Source: Collinsella sp.
Lineage (GTDB): Bacteria; Actinomycetota; Coriobacteriia; Coriobacteriales; Coriobacteriaceae
Length of the DNA stretch: 26,726 nucleotides
NCBI GenBank assembly: GCA_020025115.1
Contig: JAHHSP010000005.1
Location: 1 to 26,726 of the forward strand
Reading direction: 5' to 3'
The translations under genes were made by a program, and so were the position numbers. The notes beneath the pieces are model-generated. The model did no database searches. It saw only the letters and a list, made by a program, of their open reading frames with translations, and was not told where the DNA came from. Shown here piece by piece: positions 6,516-13,817 of this stretch (position 1 is its first letter; each line of letters starts with the position of its first letter).

Positions 6516-7058
6516 ATGGCAGACGAGAAGAAGCGGGATTCGGCTGACGTCGAGGTTGCGGACCGCGTGGATGCCGACTACGACGAGCAGGTTCTGCGGG
6601 ATATGGAGCAGGATATGAACGAGGTGGGCGAGCCCGTGTCTGAGGACGAGCCCGAGTTCGAGGAGGACCTCGAGGACGATTCCGAGGATTCCCTCACGTA
6701 CTCCAACGGCGTTATCGAGAAGATCGTCGCCATGGCCACGCGCGAGGTCCCGCATGTGCTTGGCATGAAGGGCAACCTCATGCATCTCGTGCAGGAGACC
6801 TTCGGTGCCGAGAATCTCACCAAGGGCGTTACCGTCGAGGTCACCGACGACAACCGCGTGATCGTGAACATCTCCGTGATCATCGAGTACGGGTGCTATG
6901 CGCCGGCGATTTTCGAGGACGTGAAAGAGCGCGTGACGGAGTGCCTGACCGCCATGACCGGTCTGGAGGTCGCAGGAATCAACCTGCGCATCGAGGACGT
7001 TGTGACGCGCGATGAGTACGAGGCGAGCAAGAGGCGCCACGCCGAGGACGACGAGTAA
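6516..7058 (+). CDS. Asp23/Gls24 family envelope stress protein
   Basis: A 180-residue protein. The first 60-65 residues are strongly acidic (EDEPEFEEDLEDDSEDS stretch) and probably disordered. The Asp23 domain follows, with LTYSNGVIEKIVAMATREV, GVTVEVTDDNRVIVNISVII, and a C-terminal helix-strand unit ending VAGINLRIEDV. Asp23 proteins are abundant cytoplasmic proteins recruited to the membrane by AmaP and linked to cell-wall stress. ATG 6516 is preferred because AGAGGGG lies 6 nt upstream; an upstream in-frame ATG at 6441 has no such site. It is the last gene of the operon and is followed by a strong terminator. Confidence 0.92.
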   Translation: MADEKKRDSADVEVADRVDADYDEQVLRDMEQDMNEVGEPVSEDEPEFEEDLEDDSEDSLTYSNGVIEKIVAMATREVPHVLGMKGNLMHLVQETFGAENLTKGVTVEVTDDNRVIVNISVIIEYGCYAPAIFEDVKERVTECLTAMTGLEVAGINLRIEDVVTRDEYEASKRRHAEDDE

Positions 7059-7082
7059 GGCGGCGTCAAAGCTCGGGTGGTG

Positions 7083-7113
7083 AAGCGGCCGGGACTGCCC
7101 CGGCCGCTTTTTT
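7083..7113 (+). terminator. Strong terminator of the amaP-asp23 operon
   Basis: AAGCGGCCGGG (7083-7093) pairs perfectly with CCCGGCCGCTT (7099-7109) around a 5-nt loop and runs into a T-tract at 7108-7113. It lies 25 bp after the Asp23 stop. Confidence 0.9.
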
Positions 7114-7125
7114 GCGCGACTGAGG

Positions 7126-7196
7126 GTGCAACTGGGGACGGGTACGTTTTGCGCATCTTTGAGCGATGCGCAAAACGTACCCGTCCCCAGTTGCAC
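7126..7196. repeat. Perfect 31-bp inverted repeat of the GGGGAC intergenic family (REPIN-like)
   Basis: Positions 7126-7156 and 7166-7196 are exact reverse complements over 31 bp, separated by 9 nt. Each arm begins GTGCAACTGGGGACGGGTAC. The arm shares CAACTGGGGAC with the 35-bp tandem units at 12881-12982 and GGGGAC with the other copies, but carries GGGTACGTTTTG in place of AGGTACAAATTG, so it is a second variant of the family. Two opposed REP units with a short spacer is the form called REPIN or BIME in other bacteria. It stands 13 bp after the Asp23 terminator. Confidence 0.85.
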
Positions 7197-7462
7197 AGCC
7201 GCACGGTGGGAATGCGGCCATTTTTGTTTCTTGTCGGTTTCTATGCTTGCCCGATATGGGGTACCCTGTTAGTCTCATCTCCATGATTACGTTTGTCGGA
7301 CATATCGCGAGCATGATGATGGTCATGGAGATGCCCTCGCCCGGGCACTTTGTCATGCCGCGCGATTTCCGCGTGCTGACCGAGACCGGGCGCCTCCACT
7401 AGGCCGTCTCCGGCGGGGGATGGCCGTTTATCCCGATACCATCTTCAAGCGGAGTTTTCCTC
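7197..7462. other. Intergenic region before metN, no supported gene
   Basis: This 266-bp stretch has an A/T-richer patch at 7210-7275. TTGTCG (7231-7236) and TACCCT (7262-7267) are possible but unconvincing promoter elements. A 39-codon open frame runs from ATG 7283 to 7402, rich in Met and with no ribosome binding site; I do not call it a gene. I see no recognisable SAM riboswitch or T-box. Confidence 0.4.
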
Positions 7463-8218
7463 GTGATCAGCATCAAGCATGTGCATAAAACTTTTGCCGT
7501 GACTCGGGCCGATGGTCCGGTCGCCGCCCTCTCGGATATCAACATCGATATCGCCGACGGCGATATTTTCGGCATCATCGGCATGAGCGGTGCGGGCAAG
7601 TCCACGCTCGTGCGCACCATCAACCTGCTCGAGCGCCCTACGGCGGGCACCATCGAGTTCGATGGGCGCGACGTCACCGCGCTCTCCGGCGGAGAGTTGC
7701 GTGCGTACCGCCGCCGGGTGGCCATGATTTTCCAGAATTTTGGCCTACTCGCGCAAAAGACCGTCTTGGACAACGTGTGTTTTCCGTTCCTCGCCGCTTC
7801 CGGCAAGGTGACTGCCGAGAACCGCGCCCGTGCGCTCGAGCTGCTCGACCGTGTCGGCCTGGCCGAGAAGGCCCAGAGCTATCCCGGTCAGCTGTCCGGC
7901 GGCCAGAAGCAGCGCGTGGCCATCGCCCGCGCATTGGCCTGCGAACCCGAGGTGATCCTCTGCGACGAGGCGACCTCCGCGCTCGACCCCAAGAGCACCA
8001 ACACCATCCTCAAACTGCTGCGCGACATCAACCGCGAGACCGGCGTGACGCTGGTGGTCATCACCCATTCCATGGATGTGGTTGAGAAGATCTGCAACAA
8101 CGTCGCGGTGCTCGAGCGCGGCCGCGTGGTGGAGCAGGGGAGCGTGGCGAAGGTGTTCGCCAATCCCCAAGCCGAGGCTACGCGCGTGCTGCTTGGAAAG
8201 GTGGATTGGGATGCTTAA
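7463..8218 (+). CDS. metN: Methionine ABC transporter ATPase MetN, short form
   Basis: A 251-residue ABC ATPase for methionine import. Visible motifs: Walker A GMSGAGKST (residues 40-48), Q-loop FQNFGLL, signature LSGGQ (144-148), Walker B VILCDE with Asp168 and Glu169, and the H-loop His202 in THSMDVV. The signature spacing and the ISIKHVHKTF start are MetN-like. Most MetN proteins are about 340 residues with a C-terminal ferredoxin-like NIL domain that binds methionine and inhibits transport; this one ends right after the ATPase. The start is GTG 7463, with AAGCGGAG 8 nt upstream. The stop overlaps the metI start by 8 nt. The transported substrate, methionine, is inferred from the metI and metQ neighbours. 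Confidence 0.93.
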   Translation: MISIKHVHKTFAVTRADGPVAALSDINIDIADGDIFGIIGMSGAGKSTLVRTINLLERPTAGTIEFDGRDVTALSGGELRAYRRRVAMIFQNFGLLAQKTVLDNVCFPFLAASGKVTAENRARALELLDRVGLAEKAQSYPGQLSGGQKQRVAIARALACEPEVILCDEATSALDPKSTNTILKLLRDINRETGVTLVVITHSMDVVEKICNNVAVLERGRVVEQGSVAKVFANPQAEATRVLLGKVDWDA

Positions 8219-8876
8219 CGATTTCCTCGCGGAGTTTGCTCCGCTGCTCATTCAGGGCACCGTCGATACGCTCACCATGGTGTTCGCGTCCACTGCGGCC
8301 GCCTATGTGCTCGGCACGGTTCTCGGCGTTGTGCTGCACATTACCGCCCCGGATGGCTTGCGCCCCGCGCCCGTGCCGAATGCGGTGCTGGGCTGGGTGG
8401 TCAACATCGGCCGTTCCCTGCCGTTCATCATCTTGCTGATCGCCCTCATGCCCGCCACGCAGGCGCTCGTGGGCACCTCCACGGGTGTGGCGGGCGTCAT
8501 CCCGCCGCTGGTGGTCGCGACCGCTCCGTTCGTGGCCCGTATGGTCGAGCAATCGCTCGCCGAGGTGAGCCGCGACGCCGTTGAGGCCGCCGAGGCGTGT
8601 GGCGCGTCCGTGCCCCGCATCGTGTTCTCGGCGCTTCTGCCCGAGGCCCTGCCGAGCATCGTGCGCGGCATCGCCGTGACGCTCATCGCCGTGCTGGGCT
8701 ACACCGCCATCGCCGGCGCCGTGGGCGCGGGCGGCCTGGGCGACATCGCCATCCGCTATGGCTATTACCGTTACGAGGACGGCGCCATGATCGTCACGGT
8801 CGTTCTGCTCATCGCGCTCGTCCAGCTCATCCAGTCTGCGTGCAACCTGATCGCCCGCAAAGTCGATCACCGCTGA
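8211..8876 (+). CDS. metI: Methionine ABC transporter permease MetI
   Basis: A 221-residue permease with about five hydrophobic helices. It carries the ABC coupling segment EAAEACGASVPRIVFSALLP, which contacts MetN, and the conserved GYTAIAGAVGAGGLGDIAIR followed by RYGYYRYE found in MetI. It forms the membrane channel of the methionine importer. ATG 8211 overlaps the last 8 nt of metN, indicating translational coupling. A longer open frame beginning upstream only reflects overlap with metN. The next gene, metQ, follows after a 151-bp gap that contains a hairpin. Confidence 0.95.
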   Translation: MLNDFLAEFAPLLIQGTVDTLTMVFASTAAAYVLGTVLGVVLHITAPDGLRPAPVPNAVLGWVVNIGRSLPFIILLIALMPATQALVGTSTGVAGVIPPLVVATAPFVARMVEQSLAEVSRDAVEAAEACGASVPRIVFSALLPEALPSIVRGIAVTLIAVLGYTAIAGAVGAGGLGDIAIRYGYYRYEDGAMIVTVVLLIALVQLIQSACNLIARKVDHR

Positions 8877-8917
8877 CGGGTCCTCGGGCACCGGGCCCTG
8901 GCGTCCAACTAACGCCC

Positions 8918-8936
8918 ACGCGCTTTGGCGCGTTTT
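8918..8936 (+). terminator. Small GC-rich hairpin with T-tract between metI and metQ
   Basis: ACGCGC (8918-8923) pairs with GCGCGT (8928-8933) around TTTG and is followed by TTTT. It lies inside the metI-metQ gap. It could be a partial terminator or a stabilising structure setting the ratio of binding protein to transporter; either reading is inference. Confidence 0.4.
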
Positions 8937-9027
8937 CCCCTCCTTCGCACCGATCAGCGGCACTTGGGAAGCCCCGTTCAGTTTTGGGCCGCCCACTTCC
9001 GACAACCCTCTCCGAAAGGACCTCATC

Positions 9028-9894
9028 ATGAAGAAGTTCAACGTTTCCGTTTCCCGTCGCTCCCTGCTCACCTCTTTTGCCGCCGGTTTGGGCGTCGTGG
9101 CCCTTGGCGGGCTCACTGCTTGCGGCGGCTCTCCTGCTCATCCCGGCTCGGCTGCGGCCGATTCCACCACGCTGACGGTGGCCGCCAGCCCCGTGCCGCA
9201 CGCCGAGATCCTGACGGATTTCGCCGCGCCTCTCCTTGCCGGGCAGGGCATCGAGCTCAAGGTGAAGGAGTACACCGAGTACATCCAGCCCAACAAGGAC
9301 ACGTCCTCCGGCTCCGTCGATGCCAACTACTTCCAGCACATCACCTATCTCGAGGACTACAACGAGAAGAACGGCACCGACCTCGTGTCCGCAGGCCCGA
9401 TCCACTACGAGCCTTTCGCGGTGTACGCCGGCACAGCCGATGACCTCGACAATATTTCCGATGGCGCCACGATCGCGATCCCGAGCGACCCCACCAACGA
9501 GGGCCGCGCCCTGCTTTTGCTGCAAGACCTCGGCCTGATCGTCCTCTCCGACCCCGAGAACCTCGAGTCCACGCCCAAGGACATCAAGGAGAACCCGCAC
9601 AACCTCAAGTTCCAGGAGCTCGAGGCCGCCGCCTTGCCGCGCGCCCTCTCCTCCGTCGACTTCGCGGTCATTAACGGCAATTTCGCCATCGAGGCCGGTT
9701 ACCACGTGGCCGATGCCCTCGCGCACGAGTCCTCCGACTCGCTCGCCGTAGAGAAATACGCCAACATCATCTGCGTCGCCAAGGGCGAGGAGGACTCCAA
9801 GGGGATCAAGGCCCTCGTCGAGGTCCTCACCTCCCATGACTTCAAGGCCTACCTCGAGGAGAACTACGGCGAGGACGTGCTTCCCGCGTTCTAA
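9028..9894 (+). CDS. metQ: Methionine-binding lipoprotein MetQ
   Basis: A 288-residue substrate-binding lipoprotein of the NlpA/MetQ family. The signal peptide has a twin-arginine core (SRRSLL, residues 9-14), a hydrophobic stretch, and the lipobox LTAC with Cys32 as the lipidation site. The mature part shows ASPVPHAEIL, GIELKVKEYTEYIQPN, VDANYFQHITYLEDYN, and a FAVINGNFAIEAG segment, all characteristic of MetQ. It captures methionine outside the membrane and passes it to MetNI. GAAAGGA lies 9 nt before the ATG. A terminator stands about 57 bp after the stop. Diacylation would be done by the Lgt encoded in this window. Confidence 0.95.
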   Translation: MKKFNVSVSRRSLLTSFAAGLGVVALGGLTACGGSPAHPGSAAADSTTLTVAASPVPHAEILTDFAAPLLAGQGIELKVKEYTEYIQPNKDTSSGSVDANYFQHITYLEDYNEKNGTDLVSAGPIHYEPFAVYAGTADDLDNISDGATIAIPSDPTNEGRALLLLQDLGLIVLSDPENLESTPKDIKENPHNLKFQELEAAALPRALSSVDFAVINGNFAIEAGYHVADALAHESSDSLAVEKYANIICVAKGEEDSKGIKALVEVLTSHDFKAYLEENYGEDVLPAF

Positions 9895-9950
9895 GGTCCT
9901 CTGTCCTTTTTGCCCGGGCAACGTGCTTTGATGACGAGGGAAATCCATGT

Positions 9951-9978
9951 GGCGGCCACCGTGGGGTGGTCGCCTTTT
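9951..9978 (+). terminator. Rho-independent terminator after metQ
   Basis: GGCGGCCACC (9951-9960) pairs with GGTGGTCGCC (9965-9974, one G-U pair) around a 4-nt loop and is followed by TTTT at 9975-9978. It ends the metNIQ operon. It lies within the upstream open frame of the YitT gene, so that gene must start further downstream. Confidence 0.8.
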
Positions 9979-10097
9979 CCATGCCGATGGCCCTCGCGAG
10001 TGCCCGTTGCCCGAAGTGTTTCAAACGGTGCTTGCACATGGGGCCGCACGCGTTACCATCAGGGGCGCGTGGAGTCGATTTGGAAGTGGGGCGCGGC

Positions 10098-11108
10098 GTG
10101 GAAGAGCGGAGCGGGCAGACGAGGCCGACGACGACGGAGGCCGCCTCTTCAGGGGGGACGACCCATCATACGACGCCGGTCGAGCCCCTAGAGCATCTCG
10201 TGAGCGAGGAGGACATCCGCCGTGGCGAGCAGGCCGGAGTCCGTCGCAGCAAGGATCCGGGCCTCTTTCGCTTCTTCGCCATCCTGAACGGCGGCTTGAT
10301 TCTCACCGCCCTGGCCATCGTGCTGTTCAAGACGCCCAACCACTTCGCGTTTGGCGGCACCTCCGGCGTGTCGGTCATCCTTTCGACGCTGTTCCCCACG
10401 TTGCCGGTCGGCGCCTTCATGTGGATCATCAACATCGTGCTGGTCGTGCTGGGATTTATTTTCTTGGAGCGTAAGGCGATCTTGTGGAGCGTGTTTGCAT
10501 CGTTTGCACTCTCGGGCTACGTGTCCCTGTTCGAGGCGGTGTTTCCCGCGGCGTCGACGGCCTCCATCACGGGGGATATGTGGCTTGACCTGTGCTTTGC
10601 CGTGATTCTGCCTGCGATTGGCAGCGCCATGGTATTCGACATCGGCGCGTCGACGGGCGGCACCGACATTCTCGCGATGATCCTCAAGCGCCACAGCACG
10701 CTCGAAATCGGGCGCGCGCTGCTGCTGGTGGATATCGGCATCGTGTGCATCGCGGCGGTTCTGTACGGCCCCCGTGTCGGCCTCTACTGCGTTCTCGGTT
10801 TGTTCGCCAAGACGTTGGTGGTCGATAAGGCCATCGAGAGCATTCATTTGAGGAAGGTCTGCACCATCATCTGCAAGGAGCCCTTGAAGGTCGAGACCTA
10901 CATCGTCAAGGAGCTCAATCGCACGGCGACTATCAGTCGCGGATACGGCGCGTTTTCGGGCCAGCTCGTGACGATGATCATGTGCGTGCTGAGCCGCCGC
11001 GAGGCCGTGAAGCTGCGCCGATATGCACGAGAGGTCGATCCGGGGTGTTTCATCACGATCGTGGACAGCTCCGAGATCGTGGGAAAGGGCTTCAGAGGGG
11101 TCAACTAG
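10098..11108 (+). CDS. YitT-family membrane protein with DUF2179 domain
   Basis: About five hydrophobic helices run from AILNGGLILTALAIVLFKTP through GGTSGVSVIL, MWIINIVLVVLGFIFL and FDIGASTGGTDILAMILK, matching the YitT/DUF161 membrane domain. A C-terminal soluble DUF2179 domain follows (FSGQLVTMIMCVLSRREAVK, then DPGCFITIVDSSEIVGKGF). Function is unproven for most of the family; transport of a small metabolite has been suggested. The start is uncertain. The frame is open from 9966, inside the metQ terminator. GTG 10098, preceded by GGAAGTGGGG, gives 336 residues, still about 50 longer than usual with a polar N-terminus. GTG 10200 is another option. It converges on engB across a shared terminator. 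Confidence 0.85.
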   Translation: MEERSGQTRPTTTEAASSGGTTHHTTPVEPLEHLVSEEDIRRGEQAGVRRSKDPGLFRFFAILNGGLILTALAIVLFKTPNHFAFGGTSGVSVILSTLFPTLPVGAFMWIINIVLVVLGFIFLERKAILWSVFASFALSGYVSLFEAVFPAASTASITGDMWLDLCFAVILPAIGSAMVFDIGASTGGTDILAMILKRHSTLEIGRALLLVDIGIVCIAAVLYGPRVGLYCVLGLFAKTLVVDKAIESIHLRKVCTIICKEPLKVETYIVKELNRTATISRGYGAFSGQLVTMIMCVLSRREAVKLRRYAREVDPGCFITIVDSSEIVGKGFRGVN

Positions 11109-11141
11109 GGGGCTCGCCACTTTGCCGGTCTGAACATGAAT

Positions 11142-11175
11142 AAGCCCCGTTGATGTGAAGGCATCGACGGGGCTT
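11142..11175. terminator. Bidirectional terminator between yitT-like gene and engB
   Basis: A 14-bp stem (11142-11155 with 11162-11175, one G-U pair) with a 6-nt loop lies between two convergent genes. On the plus strand it is followed by TTCT, and on the minus strand by TTATTC. It can serve both directions. Confidence 0.8.
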
Positions 11176-11200
11176 CTATGTTGGGGATGTCGGCGGGGCG

Positions 11201-11839
11201 CTACGCCTCGCCGCCTGCGATTGCCTCGGCCTCGCCGACGGCCTCATCATCCAGGCAGAAATCGACGATGGCCTGCTTGAGGCGTTCGATGCCCAGGCCG
11301 GATTCGCTGCTCGTGACGATGAGGCGGTCGGCGGGGATGCCGATCTGCTTGCGGATCGAAGCGGCCTGCTTGCCCTGCTGCGATTTGGAGAGCTTGTCGG
11401 CCTTGGTGAGGCAGACGATGAAGTTGAAGTCGTTCTCGCGCAGGAACTCGATCATCTGCAGATCGAGCTTGCTCGGGTCGTGGCGGATGTCAACGAGAGA
11501 GACGACCAAGTTGAAGCTGCGCTCGGAATCGAAGAAGTCGCCGATGAGGCGCGCCCAACGGTCGCGCTCGGCTTTGCTTCGCTGCGCGAAGCCGTAGCCG
11601 GGAAGGTCGACGAAGTGCACGCCGTCGGCCTCGAAGAAGTTGACGTTGGCGGTCTTGCCCGGGGTGGAGGAGACCTTCACCAGGCCGCGGCGGTTGAACA
11701 GCTTGTTCATGATTGAGGATTTGCCCACGTTGGAACGGCCCACGAAGCTCACCTCGGGGCAAGACGACGGTGGGATCTGTGATGCCTTGCCATAGCTGGC
11801 GACGAAATGGACCTTGTTGTAGTTGATGGCCTCTGCCAT
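11201..11839 (-). CDS. engB: Ribosome biogenesis GTPase EngB (YsxC/YihA)
   Basis: A 212-residue TrmE-Era-EngA-YihA class GTPase needed for 50S subunit assembly. The P-loop GRSNVGKSS is at residues 34-42, then the switch TPGKT, G3 motif DLPGYGFA, and G4 TKADK; a serine-rich G5 (TSSESG) follows. The length fits the family (about 195-210) plus a short acidic tail rich in Glu and Ala. AGAGAGG lies upstream of the ATG on the minus strand. It follows mtnN with a 90-bp gap on the same strand, so the two may form an operon. Confidence 0.97.
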   Translation of the reverse strand: MAEAINYNKVHFVASYGKASQIPPSSCPEVSFVGRSNVGKSSIMNKLFNRRGLVKVSSTPGKTANVNFFEADGVHFVDLPGYGFAQRSKAERDRWARLIGDFFDSERSFNLVVSLVDIRHDPSKLDLQMIEFLRENDFNFIVCLTKADKLSKSQQGKQAASIRKQIGIPADRLIVTSSESGLGIERLKQAIVDFCLDDEAVGEAEAIAGGEA

Positions 11840-11929
11840 GTGAAATGCCTCTCTGCGTGATCGGGGTCGTAGTCGGGGTGCGGTAGGCGGGCGGATGCGG
11901 GTCGCGCGACCGGGAGTGTGCGACGGCCG

Positions 11930-12742
11930 TCAGTCGAGCGGCTCGGTTCCGAGCTGGACGGCGAGACGGCGAACGATGGAGAGCACGAGGGAGCTGGCGC
12001 TCTTGGCGTACTCCTCGAGATCGAACTCACGGGAGGACAAGGCATCGTAGCTCTCGTCGCAGTTGTCCGAGATGGCGCGCAGCACCAGGCAATCGATGCC
12101 GTTCTTGGCCGCGACGTGCGCGATGGCGGCACCCTCCATCTCCACGCAGTCGCCCTGCGTTGCGGCGATAGCGGCGGCCTTCGCCTCGGTGCCACTCACG
12201 AAGCGGTCGCCCGTGGCGATCGTGCCGCGCAGGAAGCGCTGCGGTTCTACGTCGGTGTTGTTGCGACGGAAGAGAGTGGCGTCGGCCTCGGCCCGGGCGG
12301 TGGCGGCATCGCCCTCGGAGAGCGCGGCATCGACAAAGCCGTGCGCGCGCAAGGTCTGCTCGGCGAGCTCGACCAGGAAATCGCTGCTGGAGAATTCCTC
12401 GAGACCGGGGGTCGACTCGGCGATGAGGGGGGTGTCGGTATCGAGGTAGCGCAAGCGCTCGCCGATCACGACGTCGCCGATGTGCAAGGCGGGGTTGAGG
12501 CCGCCGGCGATGCCGGAGAAGATGATGGCGTTGGCGCCGTGCGCGCTGATGAGGTGCTGGGCTGCGGCCGCGGCGTTGACGGTGCCCATGCCCGCCGTGG
12601 TGGCGACGACCTCGAATCCGTGGTATTCGCCGCCCACGATGTGCAGGCCCGCCTCGTCCGCGACGGTGCCCTTCTCGACGGCGGCGTAGATTTGGCGCAC
12701 TTCCTTTTCGAGCGCTCCGATGATGGCGATGACAGGTGCCAT
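11930..12742 (-). CDS. mtnN: 5'-methylthioadenosine/S-adenosylhomocysteine nucleosidase
   Basis: A 270-residue nucleoside phosphorylase-fold enzyme that cleaves adenine from MTA, SAH and 5'-deoxyadenosine, clearing inhibitory SAM by-products. Family signatures are IGALEKEV with catalytic Glu12, IIFSGIAGGLNPALHIGDVV, VEMEGAAIAHVA and LRAISDN with the catalytic Asp. E. coli MTAN is 232 residues; the extra length is mostly an insertion between about residues 105 and 155 (TPGLEEFSSSDF and following Ala/Glu-rich helices) near the dimer face. GGAGG lies a few nt before the ATG on the minus strand. With metNIQ it fits methionine and SAM turnover. Confident in family. Confidence 0.95.
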   Translation of the reverse strand: MAPVIAIIGALEKEVRQIYAAVEKGTVADEAGLHIVGGEYHGFEVVATTAGMGTVNAAAAAQHLISAHGANAIIFSGIAGGLNPALHIGDVVIGERLRYLDTDTPLIAESTPGLEEFSSSDFLVELAEQTLRAHGFVDAALSEGDAATARAEADATLFRRNNTDVEPQRFLRGTIATGDRFVSGTEAKAAAIAATQGDCVEMEGAAIAHVAAKNGIDCLVLRAISDNCDESYDALSSREFDLEEYAKSASSLVLSIVRRLAVQLGTEPLD

Positions 12743-12758
12743 GGGCCTCCAATCTTCA

Positions 12759-12780
12759 AATATAATCGCGGCCTATTTTA
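12759..12780 (-). promoter_or_regulatory. Candidate -10 elements for mtnN-engB
   Basis: On the minus strand TAAAAT (12780-12775) and TATATT (12764-12759) stand 33 and 17 bp before the mtnN ATG. Neither has a clear -35; upstream of TAAAAT lies a copy of the intergenic repeat. Confidence 0.35.
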
Positions 12781-12792
12781 CCAGCAGGGAGT

Positions 12793-12819
12793 CTCAATTG
12801 GGGACAGGTACAAATTGCG
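12793..12819 (+). repeat. Plus-oriented copy of the GGGGACAGGTACAAATTG repeat
   Basis: CTCAATTGGGGACAGGTACA then AATTGCG, matching the copy at 4405-4433 in the opposite orientation. It faces the tandem array at 12881-12982 across about 60 bp, so the two can pair as a long hairpin. Confidence 0.8.
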
Positions 12820-12880
12820 CTATTCCCGCTTGCGGGCAACGCAACGCTTGATGGGGCGACCCTGCCGGTCGATACAAGGG

Positions 12881-12982
12881 CACCTCAATTCGCACCTGTC
12901 CCCAGTTGCGCAAAGTAGGTCAATTTGCACCTGTCCCCAGTTGCGCAAAGTAGGTCAATTTGTACCTGTCCCCAGTTGCGCA
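12881..12982 (-). repeat. Tandem array of a 35-bp unit containing the intergenic repeat core
   Basis: The CACCTGTCCCCAGTTGCGCA core recurs with an exact 35-bp period (12893, 12928, and a TACCTG variant at 12963), joined by AAGTAGGTCAATTTG. There are about 2.9 units, with the first two almost identical. All units are inverted relative to the copy at 12793. There are no spacer sequences, so this is not CRISPR. It fills the mtnN-tetR gap, which otherwise has only promoter-like elements near 13023-13044. Confidence 0.85.
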
Positions 12983-13022
12983 ATTGCGTTTGAGCCGATT
13001 CGATAGACGTTCCGTGATGATT

Positions 13023-13044
13023 CACACTGTGTGCAATAATGCAC
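13023..13044. promoter_or_regulatory. Overlapping palindromes before the TetR-type gene
   Basis: CACAC-T-GTGTG (13023-13033) overlaps GTGCA-ATAA-TGCAC (13031-13044), and AATAAT at 13035-13040 could be a -10. This is 42-63 bp before the regulator start, a usual place for an autoregulatory operator. No clear -35 is seen. Confidence 0.4.
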
Positions 13045-13085
13045 GTCGAGTGAAATATCCCGTATGGAAAGGACTCGATGTCCAG

Positions 13086-13817
13086 ATGGAGGCCGTACGT
13101 CCCCTGAAGTCGGACCGGCGTATCTTGCGCTCGCAGCGTGCTTTGCGCGAGGCCCTCGTGGCGGAGCTCAACTCGGGTGTGGACATCGCCCGCGTGAGCG
13201 TGGCCGCCCTCACCGACCGTGCGGGCCTCACCCGCCGCACGTTCTACTCGCATTACAAGGACATTCCCGATTTCATCGAGCAGGTCGAGAACGGCCTGTT
13301 CGATGAGATTCGCGTCCGCGTCCGCGCCATTGCCGAGGCGACGCTGCCCGATCTGTACAAGAATATCGAGCATCTCGAGCCGGCGCCCGGCTCGGTCGAA
13401 TTGCTCACGTACATCTCCGAGAACCGCGACCTCATCGGCGCCCTCATCGGGCCCGGCGGCGATCAGGCGTTCATCAGGAAAGTCGTCGACATGTCGCGCT
13501 CCGAGGTGTCCGACCGCATGCAGACCGGCATCCTGCCCTCCGCCGTGGGCGCGTTCTTCGACTATTATCTCGCCTCGGTGATCTCGGCCGAGGTCGGTGT
13601 GGTCCAGCGGTGGTTCGAACGCGATTTGGCAGAGGGCCCCGAGACCATGGCGCGCATCATGACGGTGATCGCCTTCGTGCGCCCGGGCGACCTGTACGGC
13701 ATGCCCATCGACGTCAAGGTTCCCGCATATGGGGCCAAGCTCATGGGGCTGAATATCGACATTCCGGCTATGGGCTTCAACGACATCACCTCAGGTTCCA
13801 CAGGGAGGAACGACTGA
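13086..13817 (+). CDS. TetR-type transcriptional regulator
   Basis: A 243-residue protein. The N-terminus (SDRRILRSQRALREALVAEL, then SVAALTDRAGLTRRTFYSHY and KDIPDFIEQVENGLFDEI) is a clear TetR/AcrR helix-turn-helix, with the recognition segment TRRTFYSHYKD near residue 45. The helical C-terminal half is a ligand-binding and dimer domain without a specific match. An odd C-terminal tail (KVPAYGAKLMGLNIDIPAMG) extends beyond the usual TetR fold. ATG 13086 is chosen as the first start after GGAAAGGA (13066-13073), although the 12-nt spacing is long. Its stop overlaps the start of the giant activase gene (TGATG), so it very likely controls that gene and is co-translated with it. The ligand may be an acyl-CoA or acid, which is inference. 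Confidence 0.85.
   Translation: MEAVRPLKSDRRILRSQRALREALVAELNSGVDIARVSVAALTDRAGLTRRTFYSHYKDIPDFIEQVENGLFDEIRVRVRAIAEATLPDLYKNIEHLEPAPGSVELLTYISENRDLIGALIGPGGDQAFIRKVVDMSRSEVSDRMQTGILPSAVGAFFDYYLASVISAEVGVVQRWFERDLAEGPETMARIMTVIAFVRPGDLYGMPIDVKVPAYGAKLMGLNIDIPAMGFNDITSGSTGRND

Noticed and set aside
7283..7402. 39-codon Met-rich open frame upstream of metN
   Set aside because: No ribosome binding site, no family resemblance; a methionine-sensing leader peptide is tempting given the Met content but is not supported by any visible attenuator.
8178..9948. Long minus-strand frames opposite metI and metQ
   Set aside because: Composition-driven shadows of the transporter genes with no ribosome binding sites.
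12881..12982. Possible CRISPR array
   Set aside because: The 35-bp units are directly adjacent with no unique spacers and belong to the dispersed intergenic family.
11918..13006. Plus-strand open frame opposite mtnN
   Set aside because: Shadow of the MTA/SAH nucleosidase; it runs on through the intergenic repeats.
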